Positions 1 to 7,999 of a stretch of 64,000 bases of DNA are shown here, piece by piece. A model generated the notes under the pieces. The model had not been told where the DNA came from, did no database searches, and was given only the letters and a program-made list of their open reading frames with translations. Position 1 is the stretch's first letter. The number at the start of each line of letters is the position of its first letter. The translations under genes were made by a program, and so were the position numbers. The stretch is taken from NCBI GenBank assembly GCA_021732845.1, contig JAKFUF010000023.1:62001-126000 (forward strand), read 5' to 3'. Origin of the DNA: Planctomycetaceae bacterium. Its GTDB lineage: Bacteria; Planctomycetota; Planctomycetia; Planctomycetales; Planctomycetaceae.

Positions 1-1
1 G

Positions 2-2011
2 GTGCAGTCCATCGGTGGTTCGGAGGCGTCGATCGACTGGCAGTTTCCACTGCTGGTGCCGGGACTGAAAGGTGACCGCGAAAAACTGGTCTCCGAGTGG
101 AACCTGCGCACCGAAGGCCGGCTCTCGGAAATTTTGGTGGGGCACCTCGTCCGCCAGCTTCGCACCTGGCGTCCCAGTGTCGTGGTTGTCGACCAGCCGA
201 CCGACACGGACGCCGTGGCCCTGGTCCTGCATCAAGCCACGCTGCTGGCGGTGGCCAAGGCGGCGGATCCAACGCAGTTTCCCGAACAACTGGCCGACGC
301 GGGGCTCAAGCCGTGGCAGGCAGAGCGGATCTGCGTGCGGCTTCCCAACGGCAGCCGCGGACCGATTACTCTCGACCCGCATCGCTATCTGCCCTTCACG
401 GGTCAGTCTTTGGAAATGGCGGTTTCGGCCGCTCAAGCCCGGCTTTCCATCGAGACGCCCGACGGTAACGCGGGTTTGAGTCTGACAGCCACGCCGTTGG
501 GACACCGGGAATCGTTTCGGGTCGATTGGACGCGGACTGGCGGACAGAAGGATCCAGAAGCCGCGGCTTATCAGGATTTCTTTTCCGGGATCTCGATCCA
601 GCCCGGCACGGAGGCCCGCCGGGCCTACCCGCCGCTCGATGAAACCCTCCTGGCAAAGAAGGCCGACATTGCCAAACGGCAGCGAAACTTTGCCGGCATT
701 GTTCAAACGTTTCTGACGGATGGCCGTCAGTCGGCCAACATGCTGGCCCAACTGGGCGAAGTCACCAGGAACATGCCCGAGGACCAGGCCGCGCTGCAGA
801 TGGCCCGGCTCGCGGAATCGCAACTGGCCATTGGCCAGTGGGAGCTGGCCGAGCTGACGATGCTGGAACTTGTCGCCAAATTTCCGGAGCAGCCGGTGGC
901 CATCCGGGCCGCATGGCGGTTGACGCAATTTTGGGGCGGAGCCGAAACGAGCTGGCGGCGGCTGCAATTGTCGACCATCCGCCACGCACAGATGCAGCCC
1001 ACCGGCGAATCCACCGTGCAGGCGATGCAGTCCCTGCTGTCGCAGCTCAATGCCCAGGACCAGCAGTTGCAGAAGGAGGGCCTGCCGTTTGGTCTGCCCG
1101 CTCTGGATTCCGAGAACCCGGTGAAAGTCCAGCAGGCCTCGGCGAAGACCGGCAGCCTGACGTCGCGCGGCCAGTTGTCGGCCAAGTTCAACTACTGGCA
1201 GGGCCAGTCCGTCAAAATGGCCAAGGACCTGGAAATCCGTGCGCCGGGACTGTTCGCCGATGCCGAGACTCAGTTCGCGCTGGCGGCCGTGTTCCGCGGA
1301 CGCGGTGCTCCGGAGAAGGCGAACGAAGTTTACCGCGAATTCGCCAAGGATCCGCAGCACCGCTGGCATCGGGCGGCAGCCGGCGAGCTGTGGGCCACGG
1401 CCCCCAACGGTCCGCCGGAGCGTGCGCTCTGCACCTGCAATTACACCGCCATCCGCCCGGTGCTGGACGGTCTGTTGTCGGACCAGTGCTGGCAGAACGC
1501 CGAGGAACTGCCGCTGCTGGAGTCTTCGGACAGCACCAAAGTCGAAAATCATGCCTTCGTGATGTTCTGCTCCGATCAGGAATACCTGTATCTGGCCGCC
1601 CGCATGCCGCGGCACCCGGCGGTCCGAACGGACCGCCCGCTGAAAACAGGCCGCAAACACGATGACAACCTCAACGACTTCGACCGGTTCACGTTCATGC
1701 TCGATGTCGACCGCGACTATGCCACCTGGTACCGGTTCTCGGTCGATCAGCGCGGCTGCACCGCGGAAGACTGCTGGGGTGACACCAGTTGGAATCCGAA
1801 ATGGTTCGTGGCGGCCGACGGCGATGAAGGCCACTGGCGCATCGAAGCCGCCATCCGCCTGGACGAACTGGTCCCCGTGGCTCCCGTCGAAGGCGCCCTG
1901 TGGAACCTGGGCGTGACCCGCACCATCCCCGCCGCCGCCGTGCAAAGCTGGACCCAGCCCGCCCACACGGCTCCGCACCCCGAGACTTTCGGACTGCTCC
2001 GCTTCAAATAG
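2..2011 (+). CDS. TPR-like protein with C-terminal CBM9-like domain (5' truncated)
   Basis: The reading frame is open from the window edge, so the true start probably lies upstream; the GTG at position 2 is only the first in-frame start codon. The first ~150 visible residues contain RTWRPSVVVVDQP and a later AKAADP, which faintly resemble the PIG-L/LmbE deacetylase fold; this is tentative. The middle (about residues 210-470) is helical and TPR-like. The last ~190 residues, with DRFTFMLDVDRDYATWYRFS and the closing SWTQP..H.PETFGLLRF, look like a family-9-type carbohydrate-binding (DOMON-like) domain seen at the end of secreted planctomycete proteins. A role in handling extracellular glycans is inference. 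scpB follows 72 bp downstream. Confidence 0.7.
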   Translation: MQSIGGSEASIDWQFPLLVPGLKGDREKLVSEWNLRTEGRLSEILVGHLVRQLRTWRPSVVVVDQPTDTDAVALVLHQATLLAVAKAADPTQFPEQLADAGLKPWQAERICVRLPNGSRGPITLDPHRYLPFTGQSLEMAVSAAQARLSIETPDGNAGLSLTATPLGHRESFRVDWTRTGGQKDPEAAAYQDFFSGISIQPGTEARRAYPPLDETLLAKKADIAKRQRNFAGIVQTFLTDGRQSANMLAQLGEVTRNMPEDQAALQMARLAESQLAIGQWELAELTMLELVAKFPEQPVAIRAAWRLTQFWGGAETSWRRLQLSTIRHAQMQPTGESTVQAMQSLLSQLNAQDQQLQKEGLPFGLPALDSENPVKVQQASAKTGSLTSRGQLSAKFNYWQGQSVKMAKDLEIRAPGLFADAETQFALAAVFRGRGAPEKANEVYREFAKDPQHRWHRAAAGELWATAPNGPPERALCTCNYTAIRPVLDGLLSDQCWQNAEELPLLESSDSTKVENHAFVMFCSDQEYLYLAARMPRHPAVRTDRPLKTGRKHDDNLNDFDRFTFMLDVDRDYATWYRFSVDQRGCTAEDCWGDTSWNPKWFVAADGDEGHWRIEAAIRLDELVPVAPVEGALWNLGVTRTIPAAAVQSWTQPAHTAPHPETFGLLRFK

Positions 2012-2083
2012 ATCGCTTCTTTTGTCGAAAAAGTCAAATTTGAAATTAATCCCACAGCCAGCCATTCGCAATCACGTGAGCCC

Positions 2084-2890
2084 ATGAGCGACCTTCCAGA
2101 ACTGGCCTTGCCCGAGTCCGAAGGCGATGAGATCGAGGCGGCGTATCTCAAAGCGCTCATGGCGAGTGAGGAATTGGACGCGCAGGAAACTGATGCGGAG
2201 CTGTCGACGGAGCCACAGGAACTGGAGGCTTCTCCATCCGCTCCGGCGGTGGCTGGCGTGGTGGCTGAATCGCCGACTCCCGAGTTGGCGGCGGCACCCG
2301 CGCCCGAACCAGTTGCCAAGACCGGCCCGATTCCGATTCCCTCCATCGTTTTGGACGATGATTCGGAGTCGCCGCTGTCGCCGGCGCAGGTGATCGAAGC
2401 CGCGCTGTTTGTGGGGGGGCAGCCACTGTCCTCCAAGCGGATCTGCGGCATGCTCCGCGGCAGCTTCACGCCGGAACTGGTGGAACAGTCGATCGAGGAA
2501 CTCAACGCCCTATATGCGGCACAGGGCCGGCCTTATGAGATTCGCCCCGGCGACGGGGGCTTCCGCCTCGATCTGCGACCCGAATTCGAAAAATATCGCA
2601 ACCGCGTCTATGGCACGGGGCCCCGCGAAGTGCGGCTGACCCAGGAGGTCCTCGAGGTCTTGGCAGTGGTGGCTTACAAACAGCCGATTGCCGCCGCCGA
2701 TGTGGAAGTGGCCCGCAAAGGTTCAGGCAACGCCCTGCGGCAACTCTTGCGCCGCGAATTGATTGGCCTGACACGCGGTGATGGCGGCCCCAAAGACATC
2801 CGCTACCACACCACGCCACGCTTCCTGCAACTGTTCGGCCTGGGCAGCCTGGCCGACCTGCCGCAAATGGAAGATGTGAGCCACAAGTAG
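2084..2890 (+). CDS. scpB: Segregation and condensation protein B
   Basis: ScpB is the kleisin-associated winged-helix subunit of the SMC-ScpA-ScpB condensin, which compacts and segregates the chromosome. The conserved part begins near residue 97 (SPAQVIEAALFVGGQPLS) and contains the typical block LTQEVLEVLAVVAYKQPI followed by the second winged helix ending in TTPRFLQLFGL. The preceding ~95 residues are an acidic, Ala/Pro/Glu-rich low-complexity extension not found in standard ScpB (about 170-200 aa), so the protein is long at 268 aa. scpA, often adjacent elsewhere, is not in this window. The gene is convergent with the kinase that ends at 2930. Confidence 0.95.
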   Translation: MSDLPELALPESEGDEIEAAYLKALMASEELDAQETDAELSTEPQELEASPSAPAVAGVVAESPTPELAAAPAPEPVAKTGPIPIPSIVLDDDSESPLSPAQVIEAALFVGGQPLSSKRICGMLRGSFTPELVEQSIEELNALYAAQGRPYEIRPGDGGFRLDLRPEFEKYRNRVYGTGPREVRLTQEVLEVLAVVAYKQPIAAADVEVARKGSGNALRQLLRRELIGLTRGDGGPKDIRYHTTPRFLQLFGLGSLADLPQMEDVSHK

Positions 2891-2893
2891 GGA

Positions 2894-2919
2894 CCGCGGC
2901 AACGGCTGACTTGCCGCGG
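2894..2919. terminator. Hairpin between convergent scpB and kinase genes
   Basis: CCGCGGCAA at 2894-2902 pairs perfectly with TTGCCGCGG at 2911-2919 around an 8-nt loop. It sits in the 39 bp between two convergent stop codons, so it could stop transcription from both sides. There is no clear T-run on either side, so it is a weak call as an intrinsic terminator. Confidence 0.4.
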
Positions 2920-2929
2920 CTCAATGCGG

Positions 2930-3898
2930 TCATCCCTCATTTGCCATTTGTTCATTGCTGCTCTCGACCCGCAAATCGGCCGTCAGCGCGGCCAATTCCA
3001 ACGCGATGATTTCCTGCATCAGCGAACGCGGTCCGGCGCTGCGGCGGAACGGTTGTTTGGAGAGGAGCCGTTCGGCAAAGTCCGCGACTTCGCGCGGAAC
3101 CTGGGGGGCGAGGCGGCGAATGGGCGGAGCATGGTCGTGCTGCTGCTGGTGCAGCACTTCGGCCAGGGTCTCACCCTGAAAGGGCAGCCGGCCGGTGAGC
3201 AGTCGATACAACACAATTCCCAAGCCGTACAGGTCTCGCGATGTGCCAGTCGGGTCGGCCGCTCCGGCACAGCCCGCCACCAGTTCTGGGGCGAGAAACT
3301 CTGGAGTGCCTGCCAGTTCTCCGGTGGAAGGGCTGGAAATGCGGCGGGCAAACCCCAGGTCGATCAGTTTGATCGTCCCGTCGTGCTGCACGAAGATATT
3401 GGCGGGTTTGATGTCCCCATGCAGAAAGCCGGCAGCCTCAAGGTCAATCAATCCTTGCAGGCACTGCCGAACCCGCCAGAGGGCGGCCGTGCAGCTCATG
3501 GGCTGATGCGAGAGCGTTGCCGCCAGCGTCGTCCCTTCGAGCCACTCCAGAACGACAAACCGCGGCGACCCATCCAGTTTGGCTTCGAGGACGCGAACAA
3601 TGTGCTGACTGTGAACCCGCTGGCCCACCTCAGCCTCGTTCTCCAGAATTCTGCGGGCAACTTCGCGGCTCTCCCATTCGGGGCGGATCTGTTTCAGCGC
3701 GAAGCATTTGCCCGATTCTGGCTCCCGCACCTTCCAAACCTCGGCAAACGTACCGCCTCCGACGCATTCCAGCGCCTCATACCCAAACGAGCGCGCTTGC
3801 GGCCGTGGCGGCAGCTTCCAGTGGCGAATTGGCGGATTTGTCGACTCGGGTTGGGGTTGAGCCACGGAATTGGCGGGTGCCGGACCGGCGTTGGACAT
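2930..3898 (-). CDS. Small soluble Ser/Thr protein kinase, atypical catalytic motifs
   Basis: This is a Hanks-type kinase of about 322 aa with no membrane segment. Counting from the ATG at 3898, the glycine loop is GGGTFAEVW, the ATP-binding lysine is K69 in FALKQI, the catalytic loop is HGDIKPAN with D162 and N167, and the metal-binding motif is DLG with D180. HGD in place of HRD and DLG in place of DFG mark it as a variant, but all catalytic residues are present, so it should be active. The APE region reads APEL. The ATG at 3898 is preceded by a GGGGGA stretch and is preferred over the upstream TTG at 3910. The last residues (NEQMANEG) are encoded by a TCATTTG-type repeat. Target unknown. 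Confidence 0.88.
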   Translation of the reverse strand: MSNAGPAPANSVAQPQPESTNPPIRHWKLPPRPQARSFGYEALECVGGGTFAEVWKVREPESGKCFALKQIRPEWESREVARRILENEAEVGQRVHSQHIVRVLEAKLDGSPRFVVLEWLEGTTLAATLSHQPMSCTAALWRVRQCLQGLIDLEAAGFLHGDIKPANIFVQHDGTIKLIDLGFARRISSPSTGELAGTPEFLAPELVAGCAGAADPTGTSRDLYGLGIVLYRLLTGRLPFQGETLAEVLHQQQHDHAPPIRRLAPQVPREVADFAERLLSKQPFRRSAGPRSLMQEIIALELAALTADLRVESSNEQMANEG

Positions 3899-4081
3899 GA
3901 ATTCCCCCAAACCACGAACCGCTGCTGAAGTTTGCGTGTCTCAGCGCGTGTGGCATTCCGAATGGTTGGCATTCGCCTGCCGGTTTGATACCATCCTCAC
4001 TCCCCGTGGGGAGGCACTTCCAGCAACCGGCCGCTGAAGGCCGCTGACGCAAGTCGGCGGCAGCCCGATTGGATGCAGATT

Positions 4082-4154
<73 letters not shown>

Positions 4155-4197
4155 TTCCAGCATCACACACAGCCGTGCCGTTGGGCATGCTACGGCA

Positions 4198-4225
4198 AAC
4201 AAGTCCCTCAAATCAGGGACTTGTT
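4198..4225. terminator. Bidirectional hairpin after tRNA-Lys and the lipoprotein gene
   Basis: AACAAGTCCCT (4198-4208) pairs perfectly with AGGGACTTGTT (4215-4225) around a 6-nt loop. It lies between the end of tRNA-Lys and the end of the convergent lipoprotein gene, so it probably ends both transcripts. The T-rich tails are weak on both sides. Confidence 0.6.
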
Positions 4226-4270
4226 GCGTTTCTGAACGCCATCTCCCTGCGCGGGATGCCGCGAATCCGT

Positions 4271-4753
4271 TTAGTAGCGGGGCTCTTGGTTTTGCATGAC
4301 CGAGATCACGGCATTGCTCACGCCGCGTTGCTGCAGAGCGATGATCGCCGAGGGCGAGGTGTCGAAGCGGCTTCCACGGGTCTGGATGGAATTGATGATC
4401 AGACTGTCCGAGACACCTTGCTGGACCATGTCGCAGACATCCCGATTGGTGATCGCCCGCTGCTCACGCACGCGCGACTGCGCCTGATACGCCGCCTGTT
4501 GGGCTTGGCGATCACGTTTTTCCGACTCGTCCTTGCTGTTGCCTGCCAACGCACCCACTGCGGTACCACCCAGACCACCGATCAGTGCACCCGCACCGGT
4601 CGCGCCAAACTGGTGTCCGACAATCGCTCCGAGACCCGCGCCGCCGGCAGCACCCAGGGCAGCACCCTTCTGGGTGTGATTCATGTTGCTGCATCCGGTG
4701 ACGGCCAGCAGACTTGCCAACCCGAGGGGAAGAAGAACGCGCGACTTTGGCAT
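4271..4753 (-). CDS. Glycine-zipper lipoprotein
   Basis: The protein (160 aa) starts at the ATG at 4753, which has GGAG about 6 nt upstream; an in-frame start at 4774 has no such site. It has a lysine-containing n-region, a hydrophobic stretch and lipobox LAVTGC, so it should be a lipid-anchored envelope protein. Residues about 30-75 are a glycine-zipper segment (repeated GxxxG and AxxxG, with GGAGLGAIVGHQFGATGAGA) of the kind that packs membrane helices. A charged linker (ESEKRDRQAQQAAYQAQ) and a short globular C-terminus follow. Similar architectures occur in small OmpA-zipper/SmpA-type envelope proteins, but I cannot assign a specific role. Confidence 0.85.
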   Translation of the reverse strand: MPKSRVLLPLGLASLLAVTGCSNMNHTQKGAALGAAGGAGLGAIVGHQFGATGAGALIGGLGGTAVGALAGNSKDESEKRDRQAQQAAYQAQSRVREQRAITNRDVCDMVQQGVSDSLIINSIQTRGSRFDTSPSAIIALQQRGVSNAVISVMQNQEPRY

Positions 4754-4979
4754 GGCTCGCTCCGTGAGACCCATTCGAAGTGTGTTTTTATTTGCGCATC
4801 ACAACGCTGCGGTATGATTCGCGATGGGATCCGCATTTCCGCGTCCAACGCGGAAACATGCGGAAAGCGAAGCAGGCGTGGGAGCGCACAACCAATTCGC
4901 ATCGTGTCAAGTTGTGCCGAACGCAACGGTTTCCTCATCAGTATCGACGTGGATTCAAAGAGAAATTGAGAGTTTCTCT

Positions 4980-6545
4980 TCAGGCCGCGCGACGGTTGGG
5001 GACCGAGTCTGCCTCTTTCGGCACTTCTTCAGAGATGTCCAGCGCATCACCGGGCTGCCACGCCACGTTGAGCCGGGCGGCTTGCCACAGTCCGGCCAGC
5101 GACAACAGCACAAACCAGGTGGGGACTCCGGCGATCAGCGCCGCGTAACCCCATTTGAGCCCCAGCACGTCCTTCACCGACAGCGGTCCCAGGAACAGCA
5201 GGCCGGCGAGAACTCCCTGAAGCCGCCAGTTTCGTGTCTGCCATGCGGCGTGGACCAACACCAGCATCGGCAGAATCATCACCACATAATGGGACTTGCT
5301 GCTTTGCGGGCTGAACAGCAGCATCAGACACAAGACCATCGACGCCTCCAGGCCCACGCGTGGCTCAGAATCAGTCACTGGCAAGCTCTGCTCGCTGCGG
5401 AACCCCTGGCGCGGATGGGTGGCTTGCGCCACCTGCTTCATCCGCTGTCGGGGTTCCTGGCTCTCTGGTAAGTTCTGCTCGCTATGGAACCCCTGGCGCG
5501 GATGGGTGGCTTGCGCCACCTGCTTCATCCGCTGTCGGGGTTCCTCGCTCGCGGGTAAGTAAAGACTGGGAAACGAGACTGCCTGGGCTGGCATCAAATT
5601 CTTGCGCCGCAGACTCAGCCAGCAGACGCCCACCAGCACTGCGGAAAGTCCCAAGCCGAGCCAGCGCCGGGGTCCAGGTTCATTGAGCCTCGCCGCAGTC
5701 GGTGAATTTGGAAACCAGGACACGCCCAGCGTCGAGGCGCGATGCACCAACCCGCCCAGCGACTGATTCAGGGGCTGTGCCTGCCCGCCATGGATCCACT
5801 GGCCAGGGGCCGTATGACTCGCGCGGTCGAGGACCTCCCGGTGCCAGTCTTCGAGGTGGGAGACCTGCGGCGTCCGGGGGAACACGAGATCGGGCACGAC
5901 ATTCCAGCAGATGGCCGTAAGGGCGAAGACCACTGCGGCCATCCGCTGGCCACGTCCCCACAGGTAGGGTCCGATGAGCCACGGCGTGCATTTCATGGAG
6001 GCCGCGGTACCGAGCCACATGGCCGACGGGTTTTCTTGCCGGCGCTGCAGGGCGACAAAGCCAAGCATCAGCATTGCGGCGATGACGGCGTCGAACTGGT
6101 GGTTTTCCAGCGGGCTGAGGAGGAACCGGCCGCCCAGGACCAGGGCTCCCGTCAGGATCGTCGCGTTCTGGCGTGACCAGCCACGGAGGCCAGCCAGGTG
6201 CCACGCACACCATACGGTGACGCCCAGCGCCGCCACACTGACGAGATACCAGGCGATGACCCCGGCGAAGGAGGGCAGAAGTGCCAGTGGGATGGACTGC
6301 ATCGCGATGGAGGGCGGATAGACGTACATGTCGACATCTGTGTGCCGGTACAACTGCTCACCGGCCATCAACCGGCGGGCGCTTGGCGCGAACATCGTTG
6401 TCCAGACCTTCACCGGCCAGTCCCGCAGGAACGCGGAGGAGTAGCCGCCGAGGAACAGCAACAACCCGAGAACCGTCAAGCACCAGCGCAGGTGCGTACG
6501 GCGACGCACCGCGGTTGCCACCGCTGCGGGGACACTCTGAGCCAT
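4980..6545 (-). CDS. GT87 (DUF2029) polytopic membrane glycosyltransferase carrying two in-frame palindromic repeats
   Basis: The ~521-aa protein has an N-terminal membrane segment followed by many more, and the family hallmark of an acidic/aromatic luminal loop then YPP (MYVYPPSIA). GT87 enzymes are thought to transfer mannose or similar sugars from polyprenyl-phosphate donors. The ATG at 6545 (MAQSVPA) is preferred; an upstream in-frame start at 6713 would add a non-hydrophobic leader and overlap the next gene. Between the last cytoplasmic/periplasmic loops, about residues 334-391, lies an unusual duplicated 29-residue segment (EPRQRMKQVAQATHPRQGF). The DNA encoding it is repeat family A, which is otherwise intergenic at 55.8-56.7 kb. 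The insertion keeps frame and lies in a loop between hydrophobic segments, so the enzyme may still work. Confidence 0.85.
   Translation of the reverse strand: MAQSVPAAVATAVRRRTHLRWCLTVLGLLLFLGGYSSAFLRDWPVKVWTTMFAPSARRLMAGEQLYRHTDVDMYVYPPSIAMQSIPLALLPSFAGVIAWYLVSVAALGVTVWCAWHLAGLRGWSRQNATILTGALVLGGRFLLSPLENHQFDAVIAAMLMLGFVALQRRQENPSAMWLGTAASMKCTPWLIGPYLWGRGQRMAAVVFALTAICWNVVPDLVFPRTPQVSHLEDWHREVLDRASHTAPGQWIHGGQAQPLNQSLGGLVHRASTLGVSWFPNSPTAARLNEPGPRRWLGLGLSAVLVGVCWLSLRRKNLMPAQAVSFPSLYLPASEEPRQRMKQVAQATHPRQGFHSEQNLPESQEPRQRMKQVAQATHPRQGFRSEQSLPVTDSEPRVGLEASMVLCLMLLFSPQSSKSHYVVMILPMLVLVHAAWQTRNWRLQGVLAGLLFLGPLSVKDVLGLKWGYAALIAGVPTWFVLLSLAGLWQAARLNVAWQPGDALDISEEVPKEADSVPNRRAA
5399..5457. repeat. 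Palindromic repeat family A, copy A1 (inside the GT87 gene)
   Basis: A 59-bp imperfect palindrome with outer arms GGAACCCC (5399-5406) and GGGGTTCC (5450-5457), a second pairing block CGGATG/CATCCG, and a central hairpin GGTGGC/GCCACC. It lies wholly inside coding sequence and is repeated 87 bp later as A2. Confidence 0.85.
5486..5544. repeat. Palindromic repeat family A, copy A2 (inside the GT87 gene)
   Basis: This is a second 59-bp copy with the same nested arms as A1. The A1-A2 spacing is exactly 87 bp (29 codons), so the pair adds a duplicated 29-residue peptide without breaking the frame. The intergenic copies are 58 bp because they lack one T in the central loop. Confidence 0.85.
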
Positions 6546-6709
6546 GAGGAAGCACCCTTGGCCACTGCCAAATTGTCGTCTGGGGAATGAGAGGCCGCGG
6601 ATGCTACGTTGCGGCGGGAATTGCCGCAACAGGGATTTGATGGGACTGAAAACTCGCAGCGGCGCGCCGGGTGACAGGCCGCGTCCGGTCCCGCAGGAAC
6701 TGGGGATCC

Positions 6710-6982
6710 TCACCAGAAATCAATGACACCTTCATTGACGAGGTACACCGAATGTTTGCCGCACCCCAGATTGGCATACTCAAGCAATCGCCACCGCACC
6801 ACTGCCGGAGCCCGCCGGTGCATCCATAGTAGGGGCGCATAGGCCAAATTGAGTGTTGGGCTCGGGCCGGACCCAAATCGCGAGTTCACCCAACACGCCG
6901 GGCCGAAGGACAGCAGATAGAGGAGCGACAGCGCCAGAGCGGCGAAGCCCCAGGCCATTGGAGAAGGACGAGGTTCACTCAT
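6710..6982 (-). CDS. Small membrane protein, unknown function
   Basis: A 90-residue protein beginning MSEPRPSPMAWG. One hydrophobic helix (about residues 9-30, FAALALSLLYLLSFGPACW) is followed by a short soluble part ending LLEYANLGCGKH..YLVNEGVIDFW. I do not recognise a family. An upstream in-frame start at 7108 exists, but the ATG at 6982 gives the compact N-terminus plus helix. It lies 164 bp upstream of the GT87 gene on the same strand and could be cotranscribed. Confidence 0.5.
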   Translation of the reverse strand: MSEPRPSPMAWGFAALALSLLYLLSFGPACWVNSRFGSGPSPTLNLAYAPLLWMHRRAPAVVRWRLLEYANLGCGKHSVYLVNEGVIDFW

Positions 6983-7321
6983 TTGGATTCCAGGCAATAG
7001 ATGGAACCATGGGGCAGCTTGGTGGGGGCATGCGAAAGGTGCCGTGGTGCCAACCGCCTTCCAACATGCACGCGGCCAGCAGAGTGATTGCACCGTCGCG
7101 GACAGCATACAGAACAGGACATGGACCGGTCATCAATGAGGATGAAGGCGGTGTTAAGCCTGAATGACATTCCCCATGAATCCGCGCCGCGCCCCTTGCC
7201 AAATTGATTGATGCGAGGCATTATTTTGATCCAATTCTGCCGTGGAGACAATCTCGCACTGGCATCGCTCGGTCTGAGTCTGTGAACACTTCCCAAAGGC
7301 TTCAATTTGAGGAGAGCAGGA
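6983..7321. other. Intergenic, no gene recognised
   Basis: About 340 bp between two divergent genes. It should contain both promoters, but I see no convincing -35/-10 pair, RNA gene or repeat. Confidence 0.4.
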
Positions 7322-7732
7322 ATGGCCAAGAAAAAAACAGCGGCACCGGAATCTGAAGTGGCTTCGACGGCGACTTCCAATCTCGGCATGGCAGGGGGTG
7401 CCGCGGCGGGAGCTGCCGCCGGTTCGCTGTTGGGGCCGCTCGGGGCGGCTGTTGGCGCGGTCGTCGGGGGCGTCGCCGCGGCGAACGCGGAAGTCATTGC
7501 CCGGAGCATGCCCTCGGCCAGCGACGTTTCAGCCACGGCGAAGAAGGCGGCGACATCCGTGAAGAAGGCCGTGGCCAGCGTCAAAAAAACGGTCGCTTCA
7601 TCGCCCCCCAAAGCCGCCAAAGCCACGACCAAGAAAGCTCCGGCGAAGAAGGCCGCCGCCAAGAAGACCGTCGTCAAGAAGGCGGCACCCGCCAAAAAGA
7701 CTGCCGCCAAAAAGTCGGCCCCCAAGAAATAG
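7322..7732 (+). CDS. Histone H1-like Lys/Ala-rich protein with central glycine zipper
   Basis: The ATG at 7322 (MAKKKTAAPE) is preceded by GGAG. The 136-aa protein has three parts. The first is a short basic N-terminus. The second is a hydrophobic glycine/alanine zipper at about residues 23-60 (GAAAGSLLGPLGAAVGAVVG). The third is a C-terminal ~75 residues of KKA/AAKK repeats such as KKAPAKKAAAKK, which resemble the eukaryotic histone H1 tail and bacterial H1-like proteins. The tail should bind DNA or another polyanion without sequence specificity. The zipper could insert in or associate with a membrane. The combination suggests a nucleoid-compaction or DNA-membrane tether role, which is inference. 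Confidence 0.75.
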   Translation: MAKKKTAAPESEVASTATSNLGMAGGAAAGAAAGSLLGPLGAAVGAVVGGVAAANAEVIARSMPSASDVSATAKKAATSVKKAVASVKKTVASSPPKAAKATTKKAPAKKAAAKKTVVKKAAPAKKTAAKKSAPKK

Positions 7733-7999
7733 TCGTCTGGCGGTTATGCCCCGCAATTGGGACGTCCTGGTTGCGGCATCGCCCTGGCAGCGGCAAATTT
7801 TTGCCCCCTGCCCTCAATCTGATACATCGGAGGATCAACGCGCGCCCGTCTGGCATCGGCAGGCATGAGTTCGCACACGTTGCGACAAGATCCAGTTCGC
7901 CAAGGCAGCACGATTTTTACACACACGCTGCATCGGATGGTGCCAATGCGTTAAAGTCGATGGTGCTGAACTCAATCGCGTTGCCGAAACAGGTTCCCC

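Noticed and set aside
2924-3928. 334-codon + strand frame opposite the small kinase
   Set aside because: The minus strand encodes a kinase with all catalytic motifs, so the + frame is a shadow.
6979-7725. 248-codon frame opposite the histone-like gene
   Set aside because: Its Phe/Ala-rich text is the complement of the Lys/Ala-rich codons on the + strand, where the protein family is recognisable.
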